From Gemmatimonadaceae bacterium (lineage in GTDB: Bacteria; Gemmatimonadota; Gemmatimonadetes; Gemmatimonadales; Gemmatimonadaceae), in the NCBI GenBank assembly GCA_016742275.1, contig JACVCD010000008.1:124001-188000 (forward strand): a stretch of 64,000 bases of DNA, written 5' to 3'. Positions 22,199-32,448 of this stretch are shown here, piece by piece. Position numbers and translations under genes: made by a program. Numbering within the stretch: position 1 is the stretch's first letter; each line of letters opens with the position of its first letter. The notes under the pieces are model-generated. The model had not been told where the DNA came from. It saw nothing but the letters and a program-made list of their open reading frames with translations, and did not search any database.

Positions 22199-24006
22199 GG
22201 AAGGATGACACGTTCGCTAATTGCGTGCTGCAATTCGGCACTGGTGAATGGCTTCGGTAGCACGGCACACACGCCCGGGCGCAGAGAAAGATCTTCGTCG
22301 TGGGCGTCCATGTGTCCCGTCATCACGATAACCGGCACGTCCGGGCAGGCCGCGTGTGTGGCGGCTGCAACTTCCCATCCAGTCATGTCCGGCATGGCAA
22401 GGTCAGTGAGCACCAGTGCTGGGCACTCGGCTGCTATCGCAGCCACGGCGTGCTCTGGTGCTGAGAAGGCATGGACGTTGAAGCCGAAGCGCTCCATGAG
22501 CCGCGTCGTTCCCGCAAGCACTGCGGGTTCGTCATCGACCACGAACACGAGGACTGGCGAGGGGGATGCGACCTTCGTGTCCTCCCGGTGTGGTGTGATA
22601 ACAGGAATGGCCTCTTTAGGTGTAGCGCGTACGGACATGATGGGAGCCGGCATGGCAGGAAGAAGGACTTCCATGCGGGTGCCATGCCCGAGTGTGCTGC
22701 GGGCTCGCACGAGACCGCCGAGCGCGGTGACGGTGGCATGCACCGTGGCCAACCCCAGCCCCGATCCACGTTGTGGACCCTTGGTGGTATAAAAGGGCTC
22801 GAAGATGCGTGAGATCGTGGCGCCGTCCATGCCAATGCCCGTGTCACACACGAGAAGTCGTGCAATGGATGGCATTCCTGCGAGCGGCGTGCCAGCGAGG
22901 TCTTCTCGCATGTGCAGGTGCACCTGCTCGTAGCTATCGACTCGCAGCGTCACCACACCGCCCTTCGGCATGGCCTGCGCAGCATTGTTCACGAGATTGA
23001 GCAGGACCTGCTGCAATTCACTGGCTTCGGCAGCCACGAACACCGAGTCCGCGAGTTCTACCGCAAGCGTGATGTGTCCCGGCAGGAGCGCGGGCAGCAG
23101 GCGCTCGCTTTCGGTGACTACCGCACCAAGTTCGATGACATCACGCACGCCCTGAGGCGGACGGGCGAAACCGAGGATGCGACGAACCAGTGCGCGGGCG
23201 CGATCACTGGTCTGCAGAATGTCTATCAGCTGCTGTGAGGGATCGCCCCCATCGGCCAGCACCCGCTGCGCATGCTCGGTATCGCTGACGATCGGCTGCA
23301 GCAGATTATTGAAATCATGTGCGATCCCTCCGGTAATCGTGCCCAGAGCGGCCAATCGCTGACGCCGGTCGGCTTCCATTTCGGCCGCCCGACGGGCGAC
23401 GACTTCGTTGCCGAGCCCCTCAAACAGGTAGCCCACGCTGAGGGCCAGCAGGAGGTCGATCATGAGTACACTGCTGGCGCTCACAGCCCACATCAGCCCC
23501 GGATTCGTAACTCCGGCCGTCCACGGGAGAAGTCCTGATGGAATGGCGAGACCGATTCCCAGGAGCACAAGGGCCGTGAGGGCCAGCGCCGCGACACTGG
23601 CTCGCACGCCGAAGAGCACACTGGCAAGTACCGGAAACGTGAGCAACCAAGGGAATCCGGCGGCCATAAAACCGAAGAACCAGAGGAAATACACTCCGAG
23701 AATGAGGGGAATCAGTGCGACCAGGCCTGCGCGCACACGGTACGACAGTGATGGGCGCAGTGTCAGAGTCAGGACGCCAACGTAGATGATGGTGTCGAGC
23801 ACCACCACTTTTCTTTGTCCCGAGATCCAGGCGATCGAACCGCCAACGGCGTAGGCGAGACCGCCAAAGACGCAGCATCCGAGAAGGACGGCCGCGAGAA
23901 TACGGCGGCGCCAGGCATCGATGGGCGCTCCGCCTGGTTGGCCTACCCAATCAACTGTTGCCCGCAGGCGCTGCCTGAACGGGCTTATCGGTTCGCCAGA
24001 CGCCAC
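22180..24006 (-). CDS. membrane hybrid histidine kinase with C-terminal receiver
   Basis: 608 residues. The N-terminal 200 residues contain about six hydrophobic helices (about 36-60, 68-84, 92-112, 115-134, 137-160, 172-195) without a large loop, so sensing is probably within the membrane. A short linker leads to the HisKA box GTITGGIAHDFNNLLQPIV (His230) and an ATPase with LLNLVNNAAQAMPKGG and GSGLGLATVHA. The C-terminal receiver has VFVVDDEPAVLAG, phospho-acceptor Asp in VLTDLAMPDMTGWE and Lys in VLPKPFTS. No separate response regulator is adjacent. It is convergent with ferritin; a shared hairpin separates them. Confidence 0.9.
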   Translation of the reverse strand: MASGEPISPFRQRLRATVDWVGQPGGAPIDAWRRRILAAVLLGCCVFGGLAYAVGGSIAWISGQRKVVVLDTIIYVGVLTLTLRPSLSYRVRAGLVALIPLILGVYFLWFFGFMAAGFPWLLTFPVLASVLFGVRASVAALALTALVLLGIGLAIPSGLLPWTAGVTNPGLMWAVSASSVLMIDLLLALSVGYLFEGLGNEVVARRAAEMEADRRQRLAALGTITGGIAHDFNNLLQPIVSDTEHAQRVLADGGDPSQQLIDILQTSDRARALVRRILGFARPPQGVRDVIELGAVVTESERLLPALLPGHITLAVELADSVFVAAEASELQQVLLNLVNNAAQAMPKGGVVTLRVDSYEQVHLHMREDLAGTPLAGMPSIARLLVCDTGIGMDGATISRIFEPFYTTKGPQRGSGLGLATVHATVTALGGLVRARSTLGHGTRMEVLLPAMPAPIMSVRATPKEAIPVITPHREDTKVASPSPVLVFVVDDEPAVLAGTTRLMERFGFNVHAFSAPEHAVAAIAAECPALVLTDLAMPDMTGWEVAAATHAACPDVPVIVMTGHMDAHDEDLSLRPGVCAVLPKPFTSAELQHAISERVILPVSRSS

Positions 24007-24211
24007 AAGCGGGAGTCTCGTTTCCCCGGCACGGGTTGGATTGTGAACTCTGGAGGGATATGCGGCGTACGATAGCGCAAAATTCTGTTTCCCACGACTG
24101 GATTCGGCTTTGCGGGGCCGGTTAGGGTGTCTGGATTGATTGCCCTCACCGCCTCATTTCAGTAGCGTTCAAGGATCCTTTCAGGCGAACCGTCAGGGAT
24201 CCACGATTCTG

Positions 24212-24225
24212 TGACGCATGCGTCA
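24212..24225. promoter_or_regulatory. perfect 14-bp palindrome upstream of the DUF305 gene
   Basis: TGACGCATGCGTCA is self-complementary over all 14 bases and lies 67 bases before the DUF305 ATG. The 285-bp gap (24007-24291) holds no other feature I can support. It is a candidate operator for a dimeric regulator. Confidence 0.45.
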
Positions 24226-24291
24226 TGCCAACCTTGCGTGGGTCGGTGTCTGTCAGATGGCATGTCGCCGCCCGCCTCCAGTGTTCAGCTC

Positions 24292-25029
24292 ATGACTTTT
24301 CGATCACGATACGGAAAATCCGCCACCCTGTTGACTGGGTTGTTGCCCCTGGTGCTGCTCGGCGCCTGTGCCAGCGCGAGTGGTGGTGGCATGCGGCCTC
24401 CCAATGAGCCGCGCTTTCAGATGGGCGATAATGCCGCGGTGGCGCGCGCGCGCGCCGACAGCCTGCGCTACCCCTACACGAAGGCCGACATCGACTTCAT
24501 GTCGGGCATGATTCATCACCATGCGCAGGCTATCTACATCTCGCGTTGGGCCGTGTCGCACGGTGCGGATCCGGCGGTGCAGCGTCTGACGGCGCGCATC
24601 ATCAATGCGCAGCAGGACGAAATCACGCTCATGCAGACGTGGCTCAAGGACCGGCTGCAGCCGGTACCGATGGTGGATACGGCCGGTCGGGTGACGGTGG
24701 CGGGTGGTGGTCACGATGCGCACGGTGCGCATGCGGGTCACGACATGAGCGCCATGGGCGGTGCGATGATGCCCGGCATGCTCTCGGATGCACAGCTCAA
24801 GGAGCTCGATGCGGCGCGCGGTGCGGATTACGATCGCCTGTTCCTTACCTACATGATCATGCATCATCGTGGCGCAGTGACGATGGTGACGCAGTTGTTC
24901 ACATCCGACGGCGCCGGGCAGGACGAAACGGTGTTCAAGTTCGCCAATGATGTCGAGGTGGATCAGAGCACCGAGATCAAGCGCATGTTCACGATGATGC
25001 TGGAACGTGGATGGGTGCCGCCGCAGTAA
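24292..25029 (+). CDS. DUF305 lipoprotein
   Basis: 245 residues. The lipoprotein signal ends LLPLVLLGAC. The body is the four-helix DUF305 fold seen twice over: DFMSGMIHHHAQAIYISRWA ... ARIINAQQDEITLMQTWL, then a His/Met-rich loop (GGGHDAHGAHAGHDMSAMGG), then DRLFLTYMIMHHRGAVTM. DUF305 proteins are ferritin-like, extracytoplasmic and often linked to metal (copper) handling; the His/Met loop fits metal binding but does not prove it. Upstream in-frame codons exist (from 24211), but the signal peptide supports the ATG at 24292. The LVIVD lipoprotein gene follows by 72 bp. Confidence 0.82.
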   Translation: MTFRSRYGKSATLLTGLLPLVLLGACASASGGGMRPPNEPRFQMGDNAAVARARADSLRYPYTKADIDFMSGMIHHHAQAIYISRWAVSHGADPAVQRLTARIINAQQDEITLMQTWLKDRLQPVPMVDTAGRVTVAGGGHDAHGAHAGHDMSAMGGAMMPGMLSDAQLKELDAARGADYDRLFLTYMIMHHRGAVTMVTQLFTSDGAGQDETVFKFANDVEVDQSTEIKRMFTMMLERGWVPPQ

Positions 25030-25101
25030 CCGGGTTGTCAGGCAGCATGCGGTATGTTGTGCAGTTCGTTCGGTTTTCACACTTCAACTCACGTGGGTAG
25101 C

Positions 25102-27072
<1,971 letters not shown>

Positions 27073-27090
27073 TCGCGGTTCCCGCATGAG

Positions 27091-27131
27091 CAAATCGCCC
27101 CCCGGTGCATGGCATCGGGGGGCGATTTGTT
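27091..27131. terminator. strong terminator between the LVIVD gene and the M23 peptidase gene
   Basis: 14-bp perfect stem CAAATCGCCCCCCG (27091-27104) / CGGGGGGCGATTTG (27116-27129) with an 11-base loop and a T-run on the plus side (TTTG...TTT). It lies 18 bases after the LVIVD stop codon and abuts the 3' end of the convergent peptidase gene. Confidence 0.82.
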
Positions 27132-28031
27132 TCAGGGTGTCTTGTCGATCACACTGATGGGATTCACCGTGATCTGCCCATATCGCGCAATGAAATGCAA
27201 ATGTGGTCCGGTCACACGACCGGTGGCGCCCACATCGCCAATGCGTTGACCGCGTGATACGGTGTCTCCTACGGCAACGCGCGTCTTGCTCAAATGCAGA
27301 TATGCGGTGATGAGACCATTGCCGTGGTCGATGTAAACGACGTTCCCGCCGAGATAGAAACGATCCACGAGACGTACGACGCCGCGATTGGCCGCAAGTA
27401 CCGGTGCTCCGGTGGCACCGGCATAGTCAGTGCCCATGTGGCGGCTGGTCACGGAGTCGTTAAAGGTGCGCCCGCTGCCAAATCCGCTGGTGATGCGACT
27501 GGCGCGCGGCGCGCGAAATGGTGTGGTGTAGAGTCGCGGCGTGTCATGTGCCGCACGGGAGACCGCGGCCGCACGCGATGCTTCGTTGGCCATGCGTGCT
27601 GCGAGTGCTGAATCCGGCGCAGAGGTAAATCGCGGCGCGACCTTGAGACGTTCGAGTCGATAGTTTCCTGCGCTGGTCGCGATGCGCAGGGAATCCGCGA
27701 ACGACGCGTTGAAAGATGCGTTGCTGGATGCACCGGCCGAGCGACATTGCCATTGCAACGTGAGCCCGTTGGACGAATCGATCGGTGCGGCAGCAATGGC
27801 GATGAGTGAATCGCCTGCAATGCGAAACCGCAGTGGTTCACCGGCCAGTGTTCCCGTGAGATCGATACGCGTGGATGGCAGCGGTACCGCCAATCGAAAC
27901 AGGGTGCCGGCAACGGGCACCTTGGGTGAGACCTGCACGCGGATAGGTGGACACGGTTGTGCAGAAGAAGGCAACGACGCGGACAGAGTGGCCGAGAGAA
28001 GCAAACCTGCATGCAGTTCCAAATGTCTCAT
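27132..28031 (-). CDS. secreted M23-family metallopeptidase (LytM-like)
   Basis: 299 residues from the ATG at 28029-28031, chosen because MRHLELHAGLLLSATLSASL reads as a signal peptide; an ATG at 28055 adds eight residues. The C-terminal domain (about residues 180-290) has the M23 zinc ligands in SRHMGTDYAG (HxxxD) and HLHF, with the typical core NVVYIDHGNGLITAYLHLS and GQRIGDVGATGRVTGPHLHF. Such enzymes cut peptidoglycan cross-links, or act as activators if ligands are lost; here all visible ligands are kept. The N-terminal part may be a beta-sandwich binding domain. It is divergent from the repeat protein. Confidence 0.85.
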   Translation of the reverse strand: MRHLELHAGLLLSATLSASLPSSAQPCPPIRVQVSPKVPVAGTLFRLAVPLPSTRIDLTGTLAGEPLRFRIAGDSLIAIAAAPIDSSNGLTLQWQCRSAGASSNASFNASFADSLRIATSAGNYRLERLKVAPRFTSAPDSALAARMANEASRAAAVSRAAHDTPRLYTTPFRAPRASRITSGFGSGRTFNDSVTSRHMGTDYAGATGAPVLAANRGVVRLVDRFYLGGNVVYIDHGNGLITAYLHLSKTRVAVGDTVSRGQRIGDVGATGRVTGPHLHFIARYGQITVNPISVIDKTP

Positions 28032-28134
28032 ATCGCAGGATACACCGTTGGGCATGCGATGACACCGAAACCCGCCTCTTCGGTGTGACGTACTTTGAGA
28101 TGTGTCTCCCCTCCTTCATCTGATCGGACTATCC

Positions 28135-29160
28135 ATGTCTTCGAAGACTTCGCGTCGATTGCTTGCCCTTTGTGTTGCAGTCCTTGGGCTGCCCATCGAT
28201 ATGCATGGTCAGGACGGAGACGGGGTGAAGCACGGCATTGTATTCGGCAATGCGCCCAGTGTTGCCGGTATCCGATTCACCTTCCGGGACACTGAGCGTG
28301 TTCGGCGCACCGCGGGCGTGCATGTCAGTGTGTGGTCGCCGAAGGAAGGCGTCACTGGAGCCAATGTGACCGGTCTGACGCTTGGGCTTCCTGTGGCAGG
28401 TGGCAATGAACTGCACGGGCTTACGCTCGGTGTGTTTGGTGCCGGAGCCAATCATGAGGTGACGGGGATCAGCGTGGGCGGTCTCGGCATCGGTGCCGGA
28501 GGCAATGTCGGGGGTATCGCTATTGGTGGTCTGGGCATTGGTTCGGGCGGTGGATTGCGCGGCATCGCGATTGGCGGACTTGGTGCCGCTACGGGAGGCG
28601 ATGTGCGTGGTCTGGCCATTGGTGGCCTCGGCGTGGGTGCCGGCGGCGATGCGCGTGGAATTCTCGTCGGAGGTCTTGGGGCCGGCGCTGGCGGCAGCGT
28701 GCGCGGCCTGGCTGTTGGTGGCCTTGGAGTCGGAGCTGGTGGTGGCCTGCACGGCATTGCGATTGGCGGTCTCGGCGTAGGCACCGGGGGCGACCTGTCC
28801 GGCATTGCCATTGGCGGACTTGGCGTAGGCAGTGGTGGCGAACTGCGCGGTCTTGCCATTGGTGGTCTTGGGGTTGGTGCCCCGAAAATTCACGGCACCG
28901 CAATCGCCCCAATGGTTGGCGCCAAGGACATGTGGACGCCCGTTTCGGTGTCAGCGTTGATGCGCCAGAACGTGGACGGTCACTTCCGTGGGTTCAGCGT
29001 GTCCGGTGTGCACGCCATGCGCGGAACGCAGCACGGGCTAGTGCTGGGCATCGTGAACTACGCTCACACACTAGACGGCGTGCAGGTCGGCGTGATCAAC
29101 ATTGCCCGCAATGCGCGGATGAAAGTGATGCCGGTGATGAACGTAGCGCGGGCGAAGTAG
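28135..29160 (+). CDS. secreted glycine-rich repeat protein with LA_2272-like C-terminus
   Basis: 341 residues. A signal peptide (MSSKTSRRLLALCVAVLGL...) is followed by a short linker. Nine consecutive units of exactly 16 residues, pattern G-(I/L)-A-(I/V)-G-G-L-G-x-G-x-G-G-x-x-x, occupy residues 111-254, preceded by two degenerate units (GLTLG...). After the repeats the tail (HGLVLGIVNYAHTLDGVQVGVINIARN) resembles the surface repeats of Leptospira LA_2272-type proteins. The regular short hydrophobic/Gly period suggests a stacked beta structure at the cell surface. The ATG at 28135 was chosen over in-frame codons from 28102 because it begins the signal peptide. Confidence 0.75.
   Translation: MSSKTSRRLLALCVAVLGLPIDMHGQDGDGVKHGIVFGNAPSVAGIRFTFRDTERVRRTAGVHVSVWSPKEGVTGANVTGLTLGLPVAGGNELHGLTLGVFGAGANHEVTGISVGGLGIGAGGNVGGIAIGGLGIGSGGGLRGIAIGGLGAATGGDVRGLAIGGLGVGAGGDARGILVGGLGAGAGGSVRGLAVGGLGVGAGGGLHGIAIGGLGVGTGGDLSGIAIGGLGVGSGGELRGLAIGGLGVGAPKIHGTAIAPMVGAKDMWTPVSVSALMRQNVDGHFRGFSVSGVHAMRGTQHGLVLGIVNYAHTLDGVQVGVINIARNARMKVMPVMNVARAK
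28465..28896 (+). repeat. nine in-frame 48-bp repeats inside the surface-protein gene
   Basis: The nine protein units correspond to 9 x 48 bp with no indels. Units differ mainly at the variable codons after GGLG and before the next G, so the period is conserved while the sequence drifts. Copy-number change by slippage or recombination would stay in frame. Confidence 0.8.
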
Positions 29161-29177
29161 GATCGGCGCGGCTTGGT

Positions 29178-29759
29178 TTAGTCGCTCTTCGATTCCCTGA
29201 GCTGCAGAGAATTCTGCACACCGTGTTTCGCGAGGTTCCAGGCGAGAGCAGAACGAGTTCTCACTCCGAGCTTCCGAAAGATGCTTTCGGTATGTCGCCT
29301 GACCGTGTGAACGGTGACATTGAGCTCACGCGCAATGACTGGAGACGATAGTCCGGCTGCAACGCGCTCGGCAACTTGCCACTCTCTTCCAGTCAGTCCG
29401 TAGCCACCGCGGACGCCGGGCTTTGGCTTCGCATCAATCTTGAGATTCGCCAGGGTCTCGAAGACCAGAATGATCCCTGCGCCGCCTTTGACGTGAGGTA
29501 CTCGCGCCGCGCGAATGATGAGATTCACGCCATCGAGCGCAATGACCTGTGTTTGAGGCCGCTGATTGCTCAGGACACGTATGCTGCCGACATGCGGAGC
29601 CAATGCCTGCTTGGCAAACGCGTCGATCGCAAGCCGAATGGTGTCCGGTTGACGATCGAGCATTGCGCGTGCGCTGGATGAATACTCGAGCGGATGCCCG
29701 AGGCCTGCCGAGTAAGCCACCGGCAGATCCAGTGCGAAGAGCAGTTCGGGGGTCAGCAT
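29178..29759 (-). CDS. LuxR-type transcriptional regulator
   Basis: 193 residues. The C-terminal helix-turn-helix (about 126-185) has the LuxR/GerE signature: GLTGREWQVAERVAAGLSS, VIARELNVTVHTVRRHTESI, FRKLGVRTRSALAW. The N-terminal 120 residues look like a small PAS-type domain (LLFALDLPVAYSAGLGHPLEYSSSARAML; GAGIILVFETLANL) with no receiver Asp. It is therefore a one-component sensor or an orphan. It is divergent from the sigma factor gene with 104 bp between, so it could regulate that gene. Confidence 0.82.
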   Translation of the reverse strand: MLTPELLFALDLPVAYSAGLGHPLEYSSSARAMLDRQPDTIRLAIDAFAKQALAPHVGSIRVLSNQRPQTQVIALDGVNLIIRAARVPHVKGGAGIILVFETLANLKIDAKPKPGVRGGYGLTGREWQVAERVAAGLSSPVIARELNVTVHTVRRHTESIFRKLGVRTRSALAWNLAKHGVQNSLQLRESKSD

Positions 29760-29826
29760 GGGGCATGTCTCCGTCGATGTGCCGTGACGTGTTGGACGGA
29801 CACCCCGAAGAAATTCCCTGCGAAAT

Positions 29827-29856
29827 TTGACGATACTTGTTGTACTGCCGTAGAAT
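29827..29856 (+). promoter_or_regulatory. promoter of the ECF-like sigma factor gene; transcript may be leaderless
   Basis: TTGACG (29827-29832), 18-base spacer, TAGAAT (29851-29856). The predicted transcription start (about 29862-29864) coincides with the ATG at 29864, and no Shine-Dalgarno sequence is present, which fits a leaderless mRNA. Confidence 0.55.
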
Positions 29857-29863
29857 CCCGTGC

Positions 29864-30661
29864 ATGAGTCCGCCGCTGCGGGATGCGCTTGAAACGCAAT
29901 TTCTAGAATTGTTGCCGACCATCGACAAACTGGCGGGCCAATGGGCTCGCCGTCGTCGACTTGCAGCCGATGAGCAGGAAGAATTCGTGGCCACTGTGAG
30001 GGCCCGATTCGTGGAGAACGACTATCGGGCGCTCGCCGAGTTTCGCGGTGGGTCGAGTATTACCACATACCTGACCGTTGTCATTGGGCGCTGGCTGCAG
30101 GATCAGCAGGTGGCGCGCGACGGTCGGTGGCGGCCGTCCGCAGCGGCGATGCGGCTTGGTGTTGAAGCGGTGCTGCTCGAGCGTCTTACGTCGCGTCAGG
30201 GGTGGACCATGGAGGAAGCCATTGCCCATGTGCTGCAGCGCGACGGACTGCTGCACGATGAGCGCTCCTTGCGCGCGATCGCACGCAGTCTTCCAAGGCG
30301 AGAGCCCATGCGTCCTCGTGCTGTCGAAGTGGACGGTTCGCATGAGCCGCAGCTGGAAGACAGTGATACGCCGGAGTTGCATGTCATTGAAGCCGAATCT
30401 GCCGCTGAGCGTGCCGAGGCAGAGGCGAGCCTCACGCAGGCCATGGCATCGTTGTCATCGGAAGATCAGCTGCTGGTGGCGCTTCGGTACTATGATGGTC
30501 ACTCCGTCGCCGACATCGCCACACGTATGGGACTTTCTCCGAAGGTGTTGTATCGTCGGTTCGAGCAGTGTGTGCGAAAACTCCGTGCCCAGATGACCGG
30601 AGTGGCAACGTCAGGAACAACGCCAGTGGCAACGTCGCGCAAGACGAAGGGGGTAAGGTGA
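29864..30661 (+). CDS. ECF-like sigma-70 family factor
   Basis: 265 residues. Region 2-like sequence EFRGGSSITTYLTVVIGRWLQD lies around residues 55-78. Region 4 (LSSEDQLLVALRYYDGHSVADIATRMGLSPKVLYRRFEQCVRKL, about 195-240) is a typical sigma-4 helix-turn-helix. The roughly 100 residues between are longer than in a minimal ECF factor and helical. A Thr/Ser-rich tail ends the protein. A membrane protein with anti-sigma character follows 105 bp downstream, the usual arrangement for an envelope-signal sigma factor. The start is supported by the promoter directly upstream. Confidence 0.78.
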   Translation: MSPPLRDALETQFLELLPTIDKLAGQWARRRRLAADEQEEFVATVRARFVENDYRALAEFRGGSSITTYLTVVIGRWLQDQQVARDGRWRPSAAAMRLGVEAVLLERLTSRQGWTMEEAIAHVLQRDGLLHDERSLRAIARSLPRREPMRPRAVEVDGSHEPQLEDSDTPELHVIEAESAAERAEAEASLTQAMASLSSEDQLLVALRYYDGHSVADIATRMGLSPKVLYRRFEQCVRKLRAQMTGVATSGTTPVATSRKTKGVR

Positions 30662-30766
30662 CTGGGCGTCGTGGGTCCTGTGCGTCTTTGCGTATCGAGG
30701 TGGGAATTTTCGATCGTTGTCCGTCCAATCTTGCAAGGTCCGTGAGTCGGGCCGGGAGGCTGGACA

Positions 30767-31624
30767 ATGAGTGATGCGCAAGTAACGGCAGAGAGTGTGG
30801 CGGCGCTGCTCGACGGTCGATTGACCGGAGAGGAACGTGCGCGCGTGTTGCGTCTGCTGGCCGAAGATCCCGAATGGCGCGATGTGGCGCTCGAAGCGAT
30901 GGCGATGTCGGCGGAGAGCGATCGTTCACTGACTGGCTTGTCTGCAGTGTACGATGCAGCTGTTGTTCCTGCCGTTGGGTCTCGCACGTGGTCGCGAACG
31001 GGCTGGGCGTTGGCTGCCAGCCTGTTCGCGGCTGTCGCATTGGGTGGGGTGTGGTGGCAGACGTCTCAGCGCGCGCCTGCGCTGGCGCCGCTGATGGAGG
31101 TGGCGATGATCGAGCGCTCTTCAGTGCGATCATTTGAAGAACCCTTGCTCGGGCTGCGTGGTGGTCGTGCGTTGTCCGCCGGTGTGATCAGTGATCGTGC
31201 GCGCAGTGTGGCCATTGGTGCCATGAGTGCGGCGCTCGTTTCTGCGCGCGCGCAATCGGCCGTTGCCGGAGAGGCTGCCAACGATGTCACGCTTGGTGAC
31301 TTGTTGGCTGCGTTGCGCGATGTGCCAGGGACGGCGCCGCAGAGTGCCGCGCTACGGCAGGCGCGAACGGCTGAAGAGGTGGCGGTTGTCGCGACGGCCA
31401 TTCGTCTGCAGACAGACAGCGCGGCGTTCGATGTGGGCGCGTATCTGCACTTGCGTCGATCTGGTGTTGCTTTGTCGAGTCCGGGTCCCGTGCTGGTGGA
31501 GTCTTGGCTCAGAGCGCGGGCGAGTGAGGATATCTCACTCGCCGCGATGATCGAACGGGTGTTGGTCGCTCCCGCACCAGCGTTGGCGGATTCAGTGTTG
31601 CAGGTGCTGGTGCGGGTGCGGTAG
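30767..31624 (+). CDS. membrane protein, probable anti-sigma factor
   Basis: 285 residues. The cytoplasmic N-terminus (about 1-75) has the anti-sigma-like pattern ESVAALLDGRLTGEERARVLRLLAEDPEWRD. One membrane helix (WALAASLFAAVALGGVWW, about 79-97) is followed by an Ala-rich, helical extracytoplasmic domain of about 185 residues. No zinc-binding HxxxCxxC is present, so it is not a ZAS-type anti-sigma factor. Position behind the sigma gene and topology support the role; sequence alone does not prove it. Confidence 0.62.
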   Translation: MSDAQVTAESVAALLDGRLTGEERARVLRLLAEDPEWRDVALEAMAMSAESDRSLTGLSAVYDAAVVPAVGSRTWSRTGWALAASLFAAVALGGVWWQTSQRAPALAPLMEVAMIERSSVRSFEEPLLGLRGGRALSAGVISDRARSVAIGAMSAALVSARAQSAVAGEAANDVTLGDLLAALRDVPGTAPQSAALRQARTAEEVAVVATAIRLQTDSAAFDVGAYLHLRRSGVALSSPGPVLVESWLRARASEDISLAAMIERVLVAPAPALADSVLQVLVRVR

Positions 31625-31635
31625 GGTCTTGTTGT

Positions 31636-32445
31636 CTAAGTGCAGGTTGGGTCAGTAGCCGGGTCGCAGCCATAGGCACCGCTGCAAAGGTGGTCATCGG
31701 TGGCCGCCTTTTCGCGGATCTTCTTATGGAAAATTTCCGGCAGATCATCTGTCGCCACCTGCGCTGGTGTGCCAGTTGCAACAAGGTGGTTTGCCGAAAA
31801 GTCAGAGTCCACATCCGTAGGATCCCGCAGCTTCGGAATGCGATCAATCGGCGACATGACTTTTAACTCGACCTTAACGTCTCCTAGGTCATCATCAGCT
31901 GCAATTGGATAACGCACTTCAGTACCGGTACCAATGTCTTTTACGATCAGGACTAGTGGTTGATCCTTGGCACGGAAGCAGTTGAACGACATCGCCGACC
32001 ATCTCTTGTGATACTCTTTCTTTCTGTACTTGACCTTGATCATGTGATTGCCAGGGTGCCAGTCAATGTGTGATCGGGGAATCGTCATCAGGCCCCAGAT
32101 ATACTGGTGTAGGTGAGCCGTATCTCGGTCACGAGTCGGCGATGTAGGCGTTGTCTTGATTGGGAGGAGATACTCACCCGCGGTGAGCTTGGCGTTCGGG
32201 ATTTCCTGCAGCCCTTCAAAACTTACAATTGCGTTTGATAGTGATACTTCGAATCGTTCCGAAAACTTATTCGAATCGATATAGTGCCGGGCCGTAAAGT
32301 GCAGCGTTGGGACGTGCGGAAACGGGGGGAACTTGGACGGTTGCGGCGCAAGCTGCTTTTCTGCGACAGGGAAGTACACAGTCCAATCCGTTTTGTGATC
32401 AATCCAAAGCCCAATACCCCGATGGATCAACTTGAAGTTCGCCAT
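31636..32445 (-). CDS. unknown protein coupled to the CHAT protease gene
   Basis: 269 residues, not recognised. No signal peptide or membrane helix. It begins MANFKLIHRGIGLWIDHKTD, is rich in aromatic and His residues in the middle (RSHIDWHPGNHMIKVKYRKK), and ends with a Cys-containing tail (LCSGAYGCDPATDPTC). GC content is clearly below its neighbours: the 60-base lines I counted range from 35 to 53%. It starts 3 bp after the CHAT gene stops, so the two are almost certainly co-translated. It could be a substrate, regulator or effector of the protease; which one cannot be decided from sequence. Confidence 0.7.
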   Translation of the reverse strand: MANFKLIHRGIGLWIDHKTDWTVYFPVAEKQLAPQPSKFPPFPHVPTLHFTARHYIDSNKFSERFEVSLSNAIVSFEGLQEIPNAKLTAGEYLLPIKTTPTSPTRDRDTAHLHQYIWGLMTIPRSHIDWHPGNHMIKVKYRKKEYHKRWSAMSFNCFRAKDQPLVLIVKDIGTGTEVRYPIAADDDLGDVKVELKVMSPIDRIPKLRDPTDVDSDFSANHLVATGTPAQVATDDLPEIFHKKIREKAATDDHLCSGAYGCDPATDPTCT

Positions 32446-32448
32446 CGA

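Noticed and set aside
28465-28896. Possible CRISPR-like array
   Set aside because: The 48-bp repeats are in frame inside a protein with a signal peptide and have no unique spacers.
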